Positions 17,291-24,827 of a DNA stretch of 43,723 bases are shown in pieces. Within the stretch, counting starts at the first letter, position 1; every line of letters starts with the position of its first letter. The stretch comes from Dolichospermum sp. LEGE 00240 (lineage in GTDB: Bacteria > Cyanobacteriota > Cyanobacteriia > Cyanobacteriales > Nostocaceae), in assembly GCF_015207875.1 (NCBI RefSeq), contig NZ_JADEVZ010000041.1:1-43723 (forward strand), given 5' to 3'. The notes under the pieces are model-generated. The model had not been told where the DNA came from and searched no databases. It saw only the letters and a program-made list of their open reading frames with translations. Made by a program: the position numbers and the translations under genes.

Positions 17291-18886
17291 TTATTTTGAT
17301 GTTTCTATCCGTTTAAAAACTGGTTTTGGTGTTCCCAATATTTGTTGATCGGATAATATTCCCCAGGTGGAGTGGGTACAAAAAGGAGCTAAAATTGCAC
17401 TTTCCTTTTGTTCATTGAAATTAATCCCCCAGCCTAATTGCTGATAAATATCACTACTGATATTAGGAATAATTGGGGAGAGAAGATAAGCTGCTAGTCT
17501 GACAGATTCTAGAACCGCATATAGCACCATTTCCACTTCTGACTGTTTACCTTGTTTATATAATGACCAAGGAGCTTGATCATCAATAAATTTATTACTG
17601 GCTTGTACCAGAGATAAAACATAGTGACAGGCTTCATTAAAAGCTAATGCTGTGTATGCTTGTTTCACCCTTTCTCCCAACTGTAACCCCATTGCTTTCA
17701 AAGGATTTTCAATGGGAATAGCTGATTGGTTAATGGACGGTACTTGACTAGCACAGTATTTCTTCACCATGTTTAAAGTCCGATTTAACAAATTACCTAA
17801 ATCATTCGCTAAATCTGCATTCAAAACATTAATGAACCTTATTTCATTAAAATCGCCATCCTTCCCAAATTCGATTTCCTTAAGGAAGTAATAACGAACG
17901 GCATCACTACCATAATTTTCCACTAAAGTAATAGGATCAAGGGTGTTACCTAAAGTCTTCCCCATTTTTTGACCATCTTTAGTTAGGAAACCATGTCCAA
18001 ATACCCTGTCTGGTAAAGGTAAACCTGCGGACATCAACATTGCGGGCCAGTACACAGCATGAAAGCGTAAAATATCTTTACCAATCAAGTGCAGGTTAAT
18101 CGGCCACCATGCTTGTAAAGCATTAGCTAAGGTTGGTTCTGCATCTGGTTCTAACAATGCTGTTACATAACCCAGCAAAGCATCAAACCATACATACAAT
18201 GTATGTTGAGAATCCACAGGGACAGGAAAACCCCAATCCAGATTTACCCGGGAAATTGAAAAGTCCTGTAAACCTTGAGCGACAAAATTGAAAACTTCAT
18301 TTCGTCTGCTGACAGGCTGGATAAAATCTGGGTGGGATTGGTAAAACTCCTCTAACTGGGTTTGATACTTAGATAAGCGGAAAAAATAGTTCTGCTCATC
18401 TCGCCACTCTACTTGTTTGTTAGTATGGATGGGACAGTGTTTGTCTGCAAGTAAATCCCGTTCTTCCTTAAACTCTTCACAGGAAACGCAGTACCAACCT
18501 TTTTGTTCTCCTTGGTAAATGTCGCCATTTTCCCAAACTCGCTGAAAAAACTCTTTAACTATCCCTTGGTGACGAGGCGCTGTAGTCCGACTAAAGCGAT
18601 CATATTGAATGTCGAGTAAATCCCACAGGTTAATAAAACTGGGAACGATTTCATCACAGAAATCTTGTGGTGGTTTTCCTAAATTTGCTGCTGAACGCTG
18701 AATTTTTTGCCCGTGTTCATCCGTACCTGTAATTAGTAGCACTTGATGTCCCTGTAAGCGATTAAATCTGGCGACTACATCCGCTGCTATAGTTGTATAA
18801 GCACTGCCAATATGCGGAACATCGTTGACATAGTACAATGGTGTGGTCAGTGCAAAAGTCTTTTCTGTTTTATTCACAAGATTCAT
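17291..18886 (-). CDS. metG: Methionyl-tRNA synthetase
   Basis: Class I aminoacyl-tRNA synthetase that charges tRNA-Met. The 531-residue length without a C-terminal tRNA-binding domain is normal for cyanobacteria. The nucleotide-binding motif is HIGS (25-28) in YYVNDVPHIGSAY. The second signature appears as QKMGKTLGN in place of the textbook KMSKS, a variant known in this family. A connective-peptide region with WYCVSCEEFKEERDL carries a partial zinc knuckle, and NAWWP/HLIGKDILRFHAVYWPA lies before the signature. It is transcribed alone; a 640-base gap separates it from the next gene. Confidence 0.95.
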   Translation of the reverse strand: MNLVNKTEKTFALTTPLYYVNDVPHIGSAYTTIAADVVARFNRLQGHQVLLITGTDEHGQKIQRSAANLGKPPQDFCDEIVPSFINLWDLLDIQYDRFSRTTAPRHQGIVKEFFQRVWENGDIYQGEQKGWYCVSCEEFKEERDLLADKHCPIHTNKQVEWRDEQNYFFRLSKYQTQLEEFYQSHPDFIQPVSRRNEVFNFVAQGLQDFSISRVNLDWGFPVPVDSQHTLYVWFDALLGYVTALLEPDAEPTLANALQAWWPINLHLIGKDILRFHAVYWPAMLMSAGLPLPDRVFGHGFLTKDGQKMGKTLGNTLDPITLVENYGSDAVRYYFLKEIEFGKDGDFNEIRFINVLNADLANDLGNLLNRTLNMVKKYCASQVPSINQSAIPIENPLKAMGLQLGERVKQAYTALAFNEACHYVLSLVQASNKFIDDQAPWSLYKQGKQSEVEMVLYAVLESVRLAAYLLSPIIPNISSDIYQQLGWGINFNEQKESAILAPFCTHSTWGILSDQQILGTPKPVFKRIETSK

Positions 18887-19529
18887 GGACTATAAAAGCA
18901 AATTATTAATCAGTTTTCTCTATTAATAATCTAGATGATTTAGACAAAACTACGTAATTATATAACATTGCTACTGTTTTTTTCAAACTCCTGGCGATGG
19001 ATAACAAGTTTATGGACTGAAGAATTGTTTAATTACTTCTATAAATCCATCTGATTTTTAACTAAATCAGAGAAAGTATTTACTAATAATCATGGTAAAA
19101 CCTGTTTCTTTCCTTAGTAGTTACAGAGAATACACTAACTGAAACTCTAGCAATATAACTAATTGCGTGGATAATTGACCAAACTGTTAGTTTCAATTTT
19201 GAATAATTTACTAGGTTGTTGTTGGAGAAGTTCCTAATTTAGTGAGCCTTATTTGAGAATTCTCAATTCGTTAATTATGAAAATAACTATTAAAAATTTA
19301 CTCAAAGCATTTAGCTAATGTCTAGGGACTGAATGCTGAATCACATACTTATATATGATGAATACAAATTGCGATAAATTCTGTAATTATGGTTTCAGAG
19401 TGGATGATTTTTTATCTGGAAAGGTTGATTTTAGACAGATGACAAAAGATAAAAATTTCGTCACAATCTCTATCTGGATAAGGGAAAGGGTACAGTTAAA
19501 GATAGAGTAGATGAATAAAAATAAGTAAA
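18887..19529. other. AT-rich intergenic region between divergent metG and hydrolase genes
   Basis: No gene is supported. It contains a perfect 14-bp palindrome TTGAGAATTCTCAA at 19253-19266 and must hold the promoters of both divergent neighbours. A minus-strand frame at 19387-19842 overlaps the hydrolase and is a shadow. Confidence 0.4.
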
Positions 19530-20375
19530 ATGCCAGCAGTTGATCCTCAACCTTGTTTTTTAACGCCAAATCCAGTACAATCAAACTCTCCCTTATTTGT
19601 CTATTTGCCAGGTATGGATGGGACTGGTGAGTTATTGCAATCTCAAATCCCAGGGTTAGCCTCTGGTTTAGATATTCGTTGCTTGTCCATACCCAAAAAC
19701 TGTCTGGCCACTTGGGATGTTTTAGCGAAGAATGTTTTGGACTTGGTTCACGCTGAGTTGGAAAAAAGCTGTCAACGGACAATATATCTATGTGGTGAAT
19801 CTTTTGGTGGTTGTTTAGCAATACAAGTCGCAATCCAGTCACCGCAGTTATTTAAGCGTATTATCTTAATTAATCCTGCTTCGGCTTTGCAGCAGCAATC
19901 TTGGTTTAATTGGATATCCCCGGCTACTCAGTTTGTGCCATCATTTCTATTTAATGTTGGTGCGTTGGGTTTGTTACCGTTTCTAGCATCATTAGAACGG
20001 ATTTCTCCAAGCGATCGCCATACACTACTTACAGCTATGCGTTCCCTCCCATCAGAAACCGTAAATTGGCGCTTATCCCTACTGCGAGATTTCCAGGTTG
20101 ATAGCAAAGAGCTACAACAGCTAACACAACCAATTTTACTCATTGGCAGTGGTAGCGATCGCTTATTACCCTCTGTGAGTGAAATCAACAGATTGGCAAA
20201 TATTTTCCCCAATACCCAGTCGTTCATCCTACCACATAGTGGTCACGCCTGCTTACTAGAGAAAGATGTCAATCTCTATCAAATTCTCAAAGACAATGAT
20301 TTTTTAGAAGTTAATATTAATGTACCAAAAATTATCAAATCAACGGACAGCCCTATCTTCACCAAGTCTATCTGA
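19530..20375 (+). CDS. Alpha/beta-fold hydrolase
   Basis: A 281-residue alpha/beta hydrolase. The nucleophile elbow is GESFGG with Ser91, the oxyanion region is LPGMDGTGEL (26-35), and the remaining triad members are probably the Asp in GSGSDRLLP and the His in LPHSGHACLLEKD. The MDGTG oxyanion sequence and overall layout resemble the hydrolase part of plastid phytyl-ester-synthase-like (PES/DGAT-like) acyltransferases and their cyanobacterial relatives, so a lipid or ester substrate is plausible but not shown. It stands alone on the plus strand, with a HIP1 site inside the gene near 20010. No signal peptide is seen, so it is probably cytosolic. Confidence 0.82.
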   Translation: MPAVDPQPCFLTPNPVQSNSPLFVYLPGMDGTGELLQSQIPGLASGLDIRCLSIPKNCLATWDVLAKNVLDLVHAELEKSCQRTIYLCGESFGGCLAIQVAIQSPQLFKRIILINPASALQQQSWFNWISPATQFVPSFLFNVGALGLLPFLASLERISPSDRHTLLTAMRSLPSETVNWRLSLLRDFQVDSKELQQLTQPILLIGSGSDRLLPSVSEINRLANIFPNTQSFILPHSGHACLLEKDVNLYQILKDNDFLEVNINVPKIIKSTDSPIFTKSI

Positions 20376-20580
20376 AACCTGGTCATATTCAGTATAGGGT
20401 CAAGATACAGCAAGTTTTACTCCTGATTCGGTGACTCCTGAATTTTGCTGTGTGTAGCTTGCTTCCGAAAGGGTCTTGCCCTTATAATGTGTGGTTCTAC
20501 AGAGATATTCTAGGCCTATCTTCATCCTCTCACAGGTAACAGAAAATAGCAGCCTGAAATACCAAGATAGTGTCAGGAGA

Positions 20581-20970
20581 TTATCGGTGAGTTTTCATAC
20601 TTCCCACTGCATTCTGTAAGATCCGTTTACTCTTCGCAGATGAATGCTCAGTATCCTTAGAGTTTCGCATCGCCTCTTTAACAAGGGTAGCTAGTTCCTC
20701 TAACTGATTAATCGCTTCTGCACCCTCTAACTTCATTAACTCTCGATCATCACGCATTTCTGTCCAAGTAATCCCATAATCAGATACTAAAAACCGGATT
20801 AAATGATTATCGCCTAAGCTGACCATAAAAGATGCACTGTTCATTTGGTCGCCGCAAGTATAACAAGAAGCTGGATAACCATACCTCTCTAGTACAACTG
20901 CTAAAGCTTGCAAATTCATTACCAAATCTTGAACAAATTGTCTATGCTCGTTTGCTAATCTTAAAAACAC
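20581..20970 (-). CDS. DUF1815 family protein
   Basis: A 129-residue cyanobacterial protein of the DUF1815 family, function unknown. The conserved part is about 1-105: FLRLANEHRQFVQDLVMNLQ, then a CxxC (Cys36, Cys39 in ASCYTCGDQ), FMVSLGD, and SDYGITWTEMRDDRELM. The CxxC could bind metal or be redox-active; this is inference. The last 25 residues are Lys/Ser-rich and poorly conserved in type. The genes on both sides are unrelated. The 200 bases downstream carry only repeat fragments. Confidence 0.82.
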   Translation of the reverse strand: MFLRLANEHRQFVQDLVMNLQALAVVLERYGYPASCYTCGDQMNSASFMVSLGDNHLIRFLVSDYGITWTEMRDDRELMKLEGAEAINQLEELATLVKEAMRNSKDTEHSSAKSKRILQNAVGSMKTHR

Positions 20971-21026
20971 TTGTCCCTCCAGACACCACAGTCATTTGAG
21001 TTTATTTTATATTTTCTTTAGATTTT

Positions 21027-21078
21027 CTCATGAACTGGTATTGTAGAATAGTTTTTACAATTTTTGGTGTTTCATGAG
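21027..21078. repeat. Nested inverted repeat in a 520-base gene-free gap
   Basis: CTCATGAA (21027-21034) pairs with TTCATGAG (21071-21078), and inside it ATTGTA (21040-21045) pairs with TACAAT (21056-21061). It is upstream of the DUF1815 gene (minus strand) and could be a regulatory stem. The rest of 20971-21491 has no recognisable gene. Confidence 0.45.
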
Positions 21079-21491
21079 TTCGTTAGTTAGTTAACTCGTC
21101 CAGGTTAGTAGATAACGATTCTTAAAGAAGTATCAAACTATTCAATTTATCAGGTAGTTATCACAGACTTAGTTACTAAAATTCACATTTTGGCTTTCTC
21201 GGTCTGTCAGAACTATACTTGATAAAATTGAGACCTTATCAGCCTAACTTAAATTCGTTTATAGTCAAGTTCGTTAAACCTATATATGGCACTATTACAG
21301 GTGATGTAGAGCCACATTAAGATGATTTATTCAGTCTAACGCTTATTTTCGTTCCTTGTGTTTTTATCTCCATCTTAAATAAGCCTCAGATCATATAACA
21401 TAGATTGAGATTAACACAAGTGTTGAATATACTTAATTAGGGGTTGCTGAAAAAGTTATCTGTGATAGCGCAGCGTGACGTGAGTCAGGAG

Positions 21492-21764
21492 TCAGGAGTC
21501 AGGAGGAAGAATTAGAAGAAGATCAGAATAGTCTTGAATTTGGTCAAGTGATAGGGTTTCGGTAGTTTCAACGCTTATTCCTTGCACTTGTTTCACCTTT
21601 TTTACCTTCCAACTCTTGATATATCTCAGTTCTAAGTTTATTCCGCAAACCCTAATTAATGTATAGTCTTGCATACATTTTGACACCTTCCCTAATACTG
21701 CTGTTAGCATTACGAAAGCTGATTTGATTATTTGAAGAACTATAGAAATTCTAAATTTTGCCAA
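21492..21764 (-). CDS. Doubtful small hypothetical ORF with repeat-derived C-terminus
   Basis: A 90-codon frame with no family match that I recognise. Its last ~18 codons (from about LSLDQIQDYSDLLLIL) are made from a dispersed repeat: nearly the same bases occur at 8633-8672 (GACTATTCTTATCTTCTTCT on the plus strand). The final PPDS comes from GGAGTCAGGAGTCAGG tandem units. At most the first 60 codons could be an original gene. The N-terminus MAKFRISIVLQIIKSAFVML is hydrophobic. Low confidence that it is expressed. Confidence 0.22.
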   Translation of the reverse strand: MAKFRISIVLQIIKSAFVMLTAVLGKVSKCMQDYTLIRVCGINLELRYIKSWKVKKVKQVQGISVETTETLSLDQIQDYSDLLLILPPDS

Positions 21765-21800
21765 AGCAAATATTGATTGTTTATAAATTTAGGTCATGTT

Positions 21801-21848
21801 GTCAGAATCAGGGTAACCATGATTAGAGGATTTACAGGATGGTTATTG
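21801..21848 (+). repeat. GTCAGAATCAGG dispersed repeat, left-end copy
   Basis: GTCAGAATCAGGGTAACCAT followed by GATTAGAGGATTTACAGGAT. It is one of at least eight copies between 21.8 and 24.6 kb; others begin at 21943, 23353, 24317, 24395 and 24473, and inverted copies end at 23648 and 23723. Confidence 0.75.
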
Positions 21849-21860
21849 CAAAATTTATTT

Positions 21861-21934
21861 AGTCCGTTTTAACGGACTTTAGCTATGAGACTGGGAATTT
21901 ATTCCCAGGCGGGTGATGATGCTTCACGAAGCAT
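21861..21934. repeat. Three-hairpin repeat, copy 1
   Basis: 74 bases consisting of three consecutive hairpins: AGTCCGTTTTAACGGACTT, CTGGGAATTTATTCCCAG and GATGCTTCACGAAGCAT. An almost identical copy is at 23271-23344, and both are followed by TATTTTGTCAGAATCAGG-type repeats. Confidence 0.75.
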
Positions 21935-21942
21935 AGTATTTT

Positions 21943-21995
21943 GTCAGAATCAGGATAACCAGGATTAGAGGATTTACAGGATGGTTATTTGATAG
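21943..21995 (+). repeat. GTCAGAATCAGG dispersed repeat copy
   Basis: Copy of the left-end repeat directly behind three-hairpin repeat copy 1, ending GGATGGTTATTTGATAGTTA. The pairing of the two repeats recurs at 23271-23400, so they may move or be copied together. Confidence 0.75.
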
Positions 21996-22026
21996 TTAAT
22001 GGCTGTTGTTTTATCGTCCCCCATTA

Positions 22027-22410
22027 TCAACTAACAAAAGGATTTTCAATCTTTAGTCCAGTAATTCCTTTAAAATCACCGACATTTCTTGTTACTAAAA
22101 ATGCGTCTTGATTTATTGCTGTAGCGGCGATAATTGCATCAGGAAGTTTAATTTTATATTGTCGTTTGATTTGGATTGTCTGATTTTCAATTTCTCGTAA
22201 CAATGAAACTGTGTTAAACTGGGATAGTAAATCTTCAATGGACTGTTGCTCTTCTTTTGATAAGCCGACAAAACTCAGTAATTCAATGCGGATAATTGGT
22301 GAAACTAGAATTTCGTGCAAATTCAAAAACTCTTCTGTAAACCATGAATTAACTGTTATATCATCGGCTAAATAGTAAATAAAAATATTGGTATCATAAA
22401 CATATTTCAT
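22027..22410 (-). CDS. PIN-domain toxin (VapC-like)
   Basis: Predicted VapC-type endoribonuclease of a type II toxin-antitoxin pair. The PIN acidic residues are complete: Asp in YVYDTNIFIYYL (residues 3-14), Glu in IRIELLSF, Asp in KLPDAIIAATA and Asp in VTRNVGDF. The reading frame is open upstream to 22419, but ATG 22410 (MKYVYDTN) fits the family. That ATG overlaps the antitoxin stop in an ATGA junction. 127 residues is a normal length. The target RNA is unknown. It sits in a repeat-rich region. Confidence 0.87.
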   Translation of the reverse strand: MKYVYDTNIFIYYLADDITVNSWFTEEFLNLHEILVSPIIRIELLSFVGLSKEEQQSIEDLLSQFNTVSLLREIENQTIQIKRQYKIKLPDAIIAATAINQDAFLVTRNVGDFKGITGLKIENPFVS

Positions 22411-22604
22411 TCTTCCCATTCCTGACGCAGAGTATCTAAATGATCTAACATTGCTGCTTTTTTATGCTTTAAAATTCCTTTGGCTTGAATAATTTTTTCA
22501 TAGTCTTTTTTCCAATGTAATAGCATGGATTCAGGTACATCTACTGTAATTGAATCTTCATCTTGAGATACAAGATAATGTCTTGGTATTTTGATTAATG
22601 GCAT
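22407..22604 (-). CDS. Antitoxin of VapBC-like pair
   Basis: A 65-residue acidic protein (MPLIKIPRHYLVSQDEDSIT at the N-terminus, LDHLDTLRQEWEE at the end) directly upstream of the PIN toxin. It overlaps the toxin by the ATGA typical of TA operons. The N-terminal strand-rich part (DSITVDVPESMLLHW) could be the DNA-binding/dimerisation half and the C-terminal helix the toxin-binding half; this is inferred from position and composition, as no named antitoxin family is certain. Confidence 0.78.
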   Translation of the reverse strand: MPLIKIPRHYLVSQDEDSITVDVPESMLLHWKKDYEKIIQAKGILKHKKAAMLDHLDTLRQEWEE

Positions 22605-22735
22605 AGTTTTATGCTCCTGTTTCTCTCAATTCAGATTGTAACATATTGTCTGATAGCGTAGCGTAAGCCATATCAGGATAACCAGAATTATAAGATTTAC
22701 AGGATAATTAATTGCATTCACAATATTTTTAGCTA

Positions 22736-22837
22736 TTAATACTTTGAGGATGAATAATTGTAATTTCGGTAACATTCCTGAGATTGAGAATTTGCAAATC
22801 TAAGAACAATATTGGTATCCAGTAAATATCTTTTCAT
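22736..22837 (-). pseudogene. Truncated PIN-domain toxin relic
   Basis: A 33-codon frame starting MKRYLLDTNIVLRFANSQSQ, the first strand and first catalytic Asp of a VapC-like PIN domain, then ending at TAA after unrelated sequence. About 100 residues are missing. The ATG overlaps the stop of the antitoxin relic (ATGA), so this was once a complete TA pair. Confidence 0.75.
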
Positions 22838-22990
22838 ATTCCTCTCTCATCATAAATATTTTCTCGACGCAGTGCTTCATCTGATAGGGTAATACTACTT
22901 TGAGGAAATTGAGATAACCATTCTTGAAATTGTGCTACTTTTTCTGCTGATGTTAAATTTTGCTGTTCTGCTGAGGGAATTATATTTCTA
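22834..22990 (-). pseudogene. Antitoxin relic interrupted by a MITE
   Basis: An open frame reading SAEQQNLTSAEKVAQFQEWL, SQFPQSSITLSDEALRREN and IYDERGI before its TGA, which resembles the C-terminal half of antitoxins paired with PIN toxins (ending ALRRENIYDERG). Its 5' side is cut at the TA-flanked MITE starting at 22991. Across the element no continuation is found, since an in-frame TAA follows shortly. The partner toxin is also truncated. Confidence 0.7.
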
Positions 22991-23189
22991 GGACTTACGC
23001 ATTGACAGGATCAACCAAATATGAGGTATGGGTTTTGGGCATTTTAACGTGATTTTTTGATTATTTTTGAGCGATAGCGAAGCGCTGCTGCAAGCAGTTC
23101 GCTATTGAACAGAAGTTAATCGCCTAAAGCCTGAAACGACGGATTTTCGTTCATTCACATCATGGTTAATTTGTATAGTGCGTAAGTCC
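22991..23189. mobile_element. 199-bp MITE, TIR GGACTTACGCA, TSD TA
   Basis: Begins GGACTTACGCA and ends TGCGTAAGTCC (perfect 11-bp terminal inverted repeats), flanked by TA on each side (22989-22990 and 23190-23191). It contains a strong internal hairpin of the form ATAGCGAA...TTCGCTAT and no coding sequence. The TA duplication fits IS630/Tc1-mariner-type mobilisation. It is inserted next to the antitoxin relic. Confidence 0.85.
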
Positions 23190-23270
23190 TAATTATTTAT
23201 GTCATTTACTAAGTTATAGGCAATATTACACTATATATTAATTATAAACTCTAAACTGCTAAATTATTTT

Positions 23271-23344
23271 AGTCCGTTTTAACGGACTTTCGCTATGAGA
23301 CTGGGAATTTATTCCCAGGCGGGTAATGATGCTTCATGAAGTAT
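23271..23344. repeat. Three-hairpin repeat, copy 2
   Basis: Near-identical to 21861-21934. Differences are few (for example TTTCGCT for TTTAGCT, and GCTTCATGAAGTAT for GCTTCACGAAGCAT). It is again followed 8 bases later by a GTCAGAATCAGG repeat. Confidence 0.75.
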
Positions 23345-23352
23345 AATATTTT

Positions 23353-23648
23353 GTCAGAATCAGGATACCCAGGATTATAAGCTGTTGTGCATTTAGTTTG
23401 TATAATTCTAGCGGGCAAGATGCCCGCACTACAAAGTTCAAGTAAATTATGGTTATCAAATTTAGCTGCGTAACAGCTTAGGATTTACAGGATTGTTATT
23501 TGATGGTTGATAGATGAGACTCATGTATTTATTCTTACATCTCACTTCATAAATATTCGTTTTTCTCTATACTAATCATCAACACCTAACCAATAATTAA
23601 ACAATCACATCCTCTACATCCTCAAATCCTGGACATCCTGATTCTGAC
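23353..23648. mobile_element. GTCAGAATCAGG element with long inverted ends, carrying a nested MITE
   Basis: The left end GTCAGAATCAGGATACCCAG and the right end CTGGACATCCTGATTCTGAC are complementary over about 40 bases with mismatches (23353-23395 side and 23609-23648 side). Between them is about 95 bases of AT-rich sequence that recurs at 24525-24621. The left end is split by a 99-bp MITE at 23380-23478. Without the insert and its TA duplication the element is about 195 bp. Confidence 0.65.
23380..23478. mobile_element. 99-bp MITE nested in a repeat (TIR AGCTGTTryGCA, TSD TA)
   Basis: Starts AGCTGTTGTGCA and ends TGCGTAACAGCT, flanked by TA on both sides (23378-23379, 23479-23480). It contains the hairpin GCGGGC-AAGAT-GCCCGC. 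Removing it and one TA restores the repeat consensus AGGATTATAGGATTTACAGG, which proves insertion into a pre-existing repeat. Confidence 0.8.
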
Positions 23649-23677
23649 AACCACAACATTCACCACACAACAAAAAA

Positions 23678-23992
23678 TTATCCAATCACATCCTGTACAT
23701 CCTTAAATCCTGGACATCTTGATATGGCTTTACCAAATTTTAAAAATGCTGCACTTGCTAATTGTGCCTGTTCTACAGTAAAAGGTACAATAGTTATAGA
23801 CAATGCTGCAATTAATAAACTCAAATTTTCTACACCTTGCTGACCATGTTTAGTACCTAAAACAATGGATGCTTCCACATAACCTGGAGAAGAAAGTAAA
23901 CATTCTGCACTTTCGTTAATAAGTTCAATAAATATCAATTCTTCAGGTTCAGCATAAATAATTGCCATAATAGCAGAAGTATCAATAACCAT
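23678..23992 (-). CDS. PIN-domain toxin with repeat-derived, truncated C-terminus
   Basis: VapC-like PIN protein of only 104 residues. It starts MVIDTSAIMAIIYAEPEELI (first Asp) and contains the Glu segment SSPGYVEASIVL, ending the native part near AQLASAAFLKFGKA (about 75-89). The expected continuation with the third acidic residue (the usual N-x-x-D-C/A stretch) is missing. Instead the last ~14 residues, ending CPGFKDVQDVIG, are encoded by an inverted copy of the local GTCAGAATCAGG repeat (23684-23723). The catalytic site is therefore incomplete and the toxin is probably inactive. Its ATG overlaps the antitoxin stop (TAATG). Confidence 0.75.
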   Translation of the reverse strand: MVIDTSAIMAIIYAEPEELIFIELINESAECLLSSPGYVEASIVLGTKHGQQGVENLSLLIAALSITIVPFTVEQAQLASAAFLKFGKAISRCPGFKDVQDVIG

Positions 23993-24252
23993 TATTCTGG
24001 GATTCCAAACTCGTTATAACCAATAATTTCATCAGGAGTTCTGCTATCAAGAACTGGTAAATTTCTAATCTGATGACAAATACTCCGAACAAGATTAATA
24101 TCAATTTTATTCTCTTGGCGATTTGGTAAGGAAATAGGATGAGCTTGATATAAAAGTTTTCCTGTTATTTCCATTCCGGCAAAATTTGGGGGAAGTTTCA
24201 GATATAAACAACCATTTTCATCTACACGAGCATCAAAATTAATTTGTTGCAT
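23992..24252 (-). CDS. Antitoxin of the second VapBC-like pair
   Basis: An 86-residue protein with an N-terminal strand-rich segment (INFDARVDENGCLYLKLPPN) and a C-terminal acidic tail ending DSRTPDEIIGYNEFGIPE, a tail type common in cyanobacterial antitoxins encoded before PIN toxins. It overlaps the toxin start by one base (TAATG). It is intact although its toxin is truncated, as expected if only the antitoxin is tolerated or still bound to its operator. Confidence 0.75.
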   Translation of the reverse strand: MQQINFDARVDENGCLYLKLPPNFAGMEITGKLLYQAHPISLPNRQENKIDINLVRSICHQIRNLPVLDSRTPDEIIGYNEFGIPE

Positions 24253-24316
24253 TGTCTTTTCTGATCAATTTAATTACGGAATTTTTGATTTTACCTCTAT
24301 TCCGATTGTAACATAT

Positions 24317-24550
24317 TGTCTGAATCAGGATAACCAGGATTATAGGATTTACAGGATGGTTATTTGATGGTTAATGAGTATTAACTTAATATTTTGTCTG
24401 AATCAGGATAACCAGGATTAGAGGATTTACAGGATTGTTATTCGATGGTTAATGACTCAGTTTATAATATTTTGTCTGAATCAGGATAACCAGGATTAAA
24501 GGATTTACAGGATTGTTATTTGATGATTACTAGACGTGAATCATGTATTG
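24317..24550 (+). repeat. Tandem 78-bp repeat, three copies
   Basis: Units begin TGTCTGAATCAGGATAACCA at 24317, 24395 and 24473, exactly 78 bases apart. The first ~55 bases of each unit are nearly identical and the remainder is variable AT-rich sequence. Each is a left-end copy of the dispersed element. The third copy continues into the AT-rich element interior (to about 24621), where an unrelated AAA-ATPase fragment begins. Confidence 0.8.
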
Positions 24551-24620
24551 ATTATTACATTAATTTCATAAAAATTAACCTTTCTTCATACTAATCATCA
24601 ACACCTAACCAATAATTAAA

Positions 24621-24827
24621 CTTAACTTAAATGGACTAGGAAAAGAACAATTAATCAAAGCCTGTCAAGGATTAAGTCGGGCGAGAATTAGAAGAGTTTT
24701 AGCTGCCGCTTTAGCAGCAAAAGGACAAGTCAACGAAACAGATATTGATAGAGTTTTAGAAGAGAAGAAACAAGCGGTTAGACAAACAGGAATCTTAGAA
24801 TTTTACACATATTATGAGTGTCAATAG
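24621..24827 (+). pseudogene. 3' fragment of an AAA ATPase (Ycf46-like)
   Basis: An open frame without start reading LGKEQLIKACQGLSRARIRR, VLAAALAAKGQVNETDID and VLEEKKQAVRQTGILEFY to a TAG at 24825. This is the C-terminal lid of a Ycf46/slr0374-type AAA protein (ending KQxxRxxGILEFY). The ATPase core is missing: the sequence 5' of 24621 is the interior of the dispersed repeat. This is a clean 5' truncation at a repeat boundary. Confidence 0.75.

Noticed and set aside
19387-19842. 151-codon minus-strand ORF
   Set aside because: It lies largely antisense to the well-supported alpha/beta hydrolase and its composition looks like a shadow.
24317-24550. Possible CRISPR array
   Set aside because: The conserved block is about 55 bases, longer than the variable part, there are only three units, no cas genes are near, and the units match dispersed element ends found elsewhere in both orientations.
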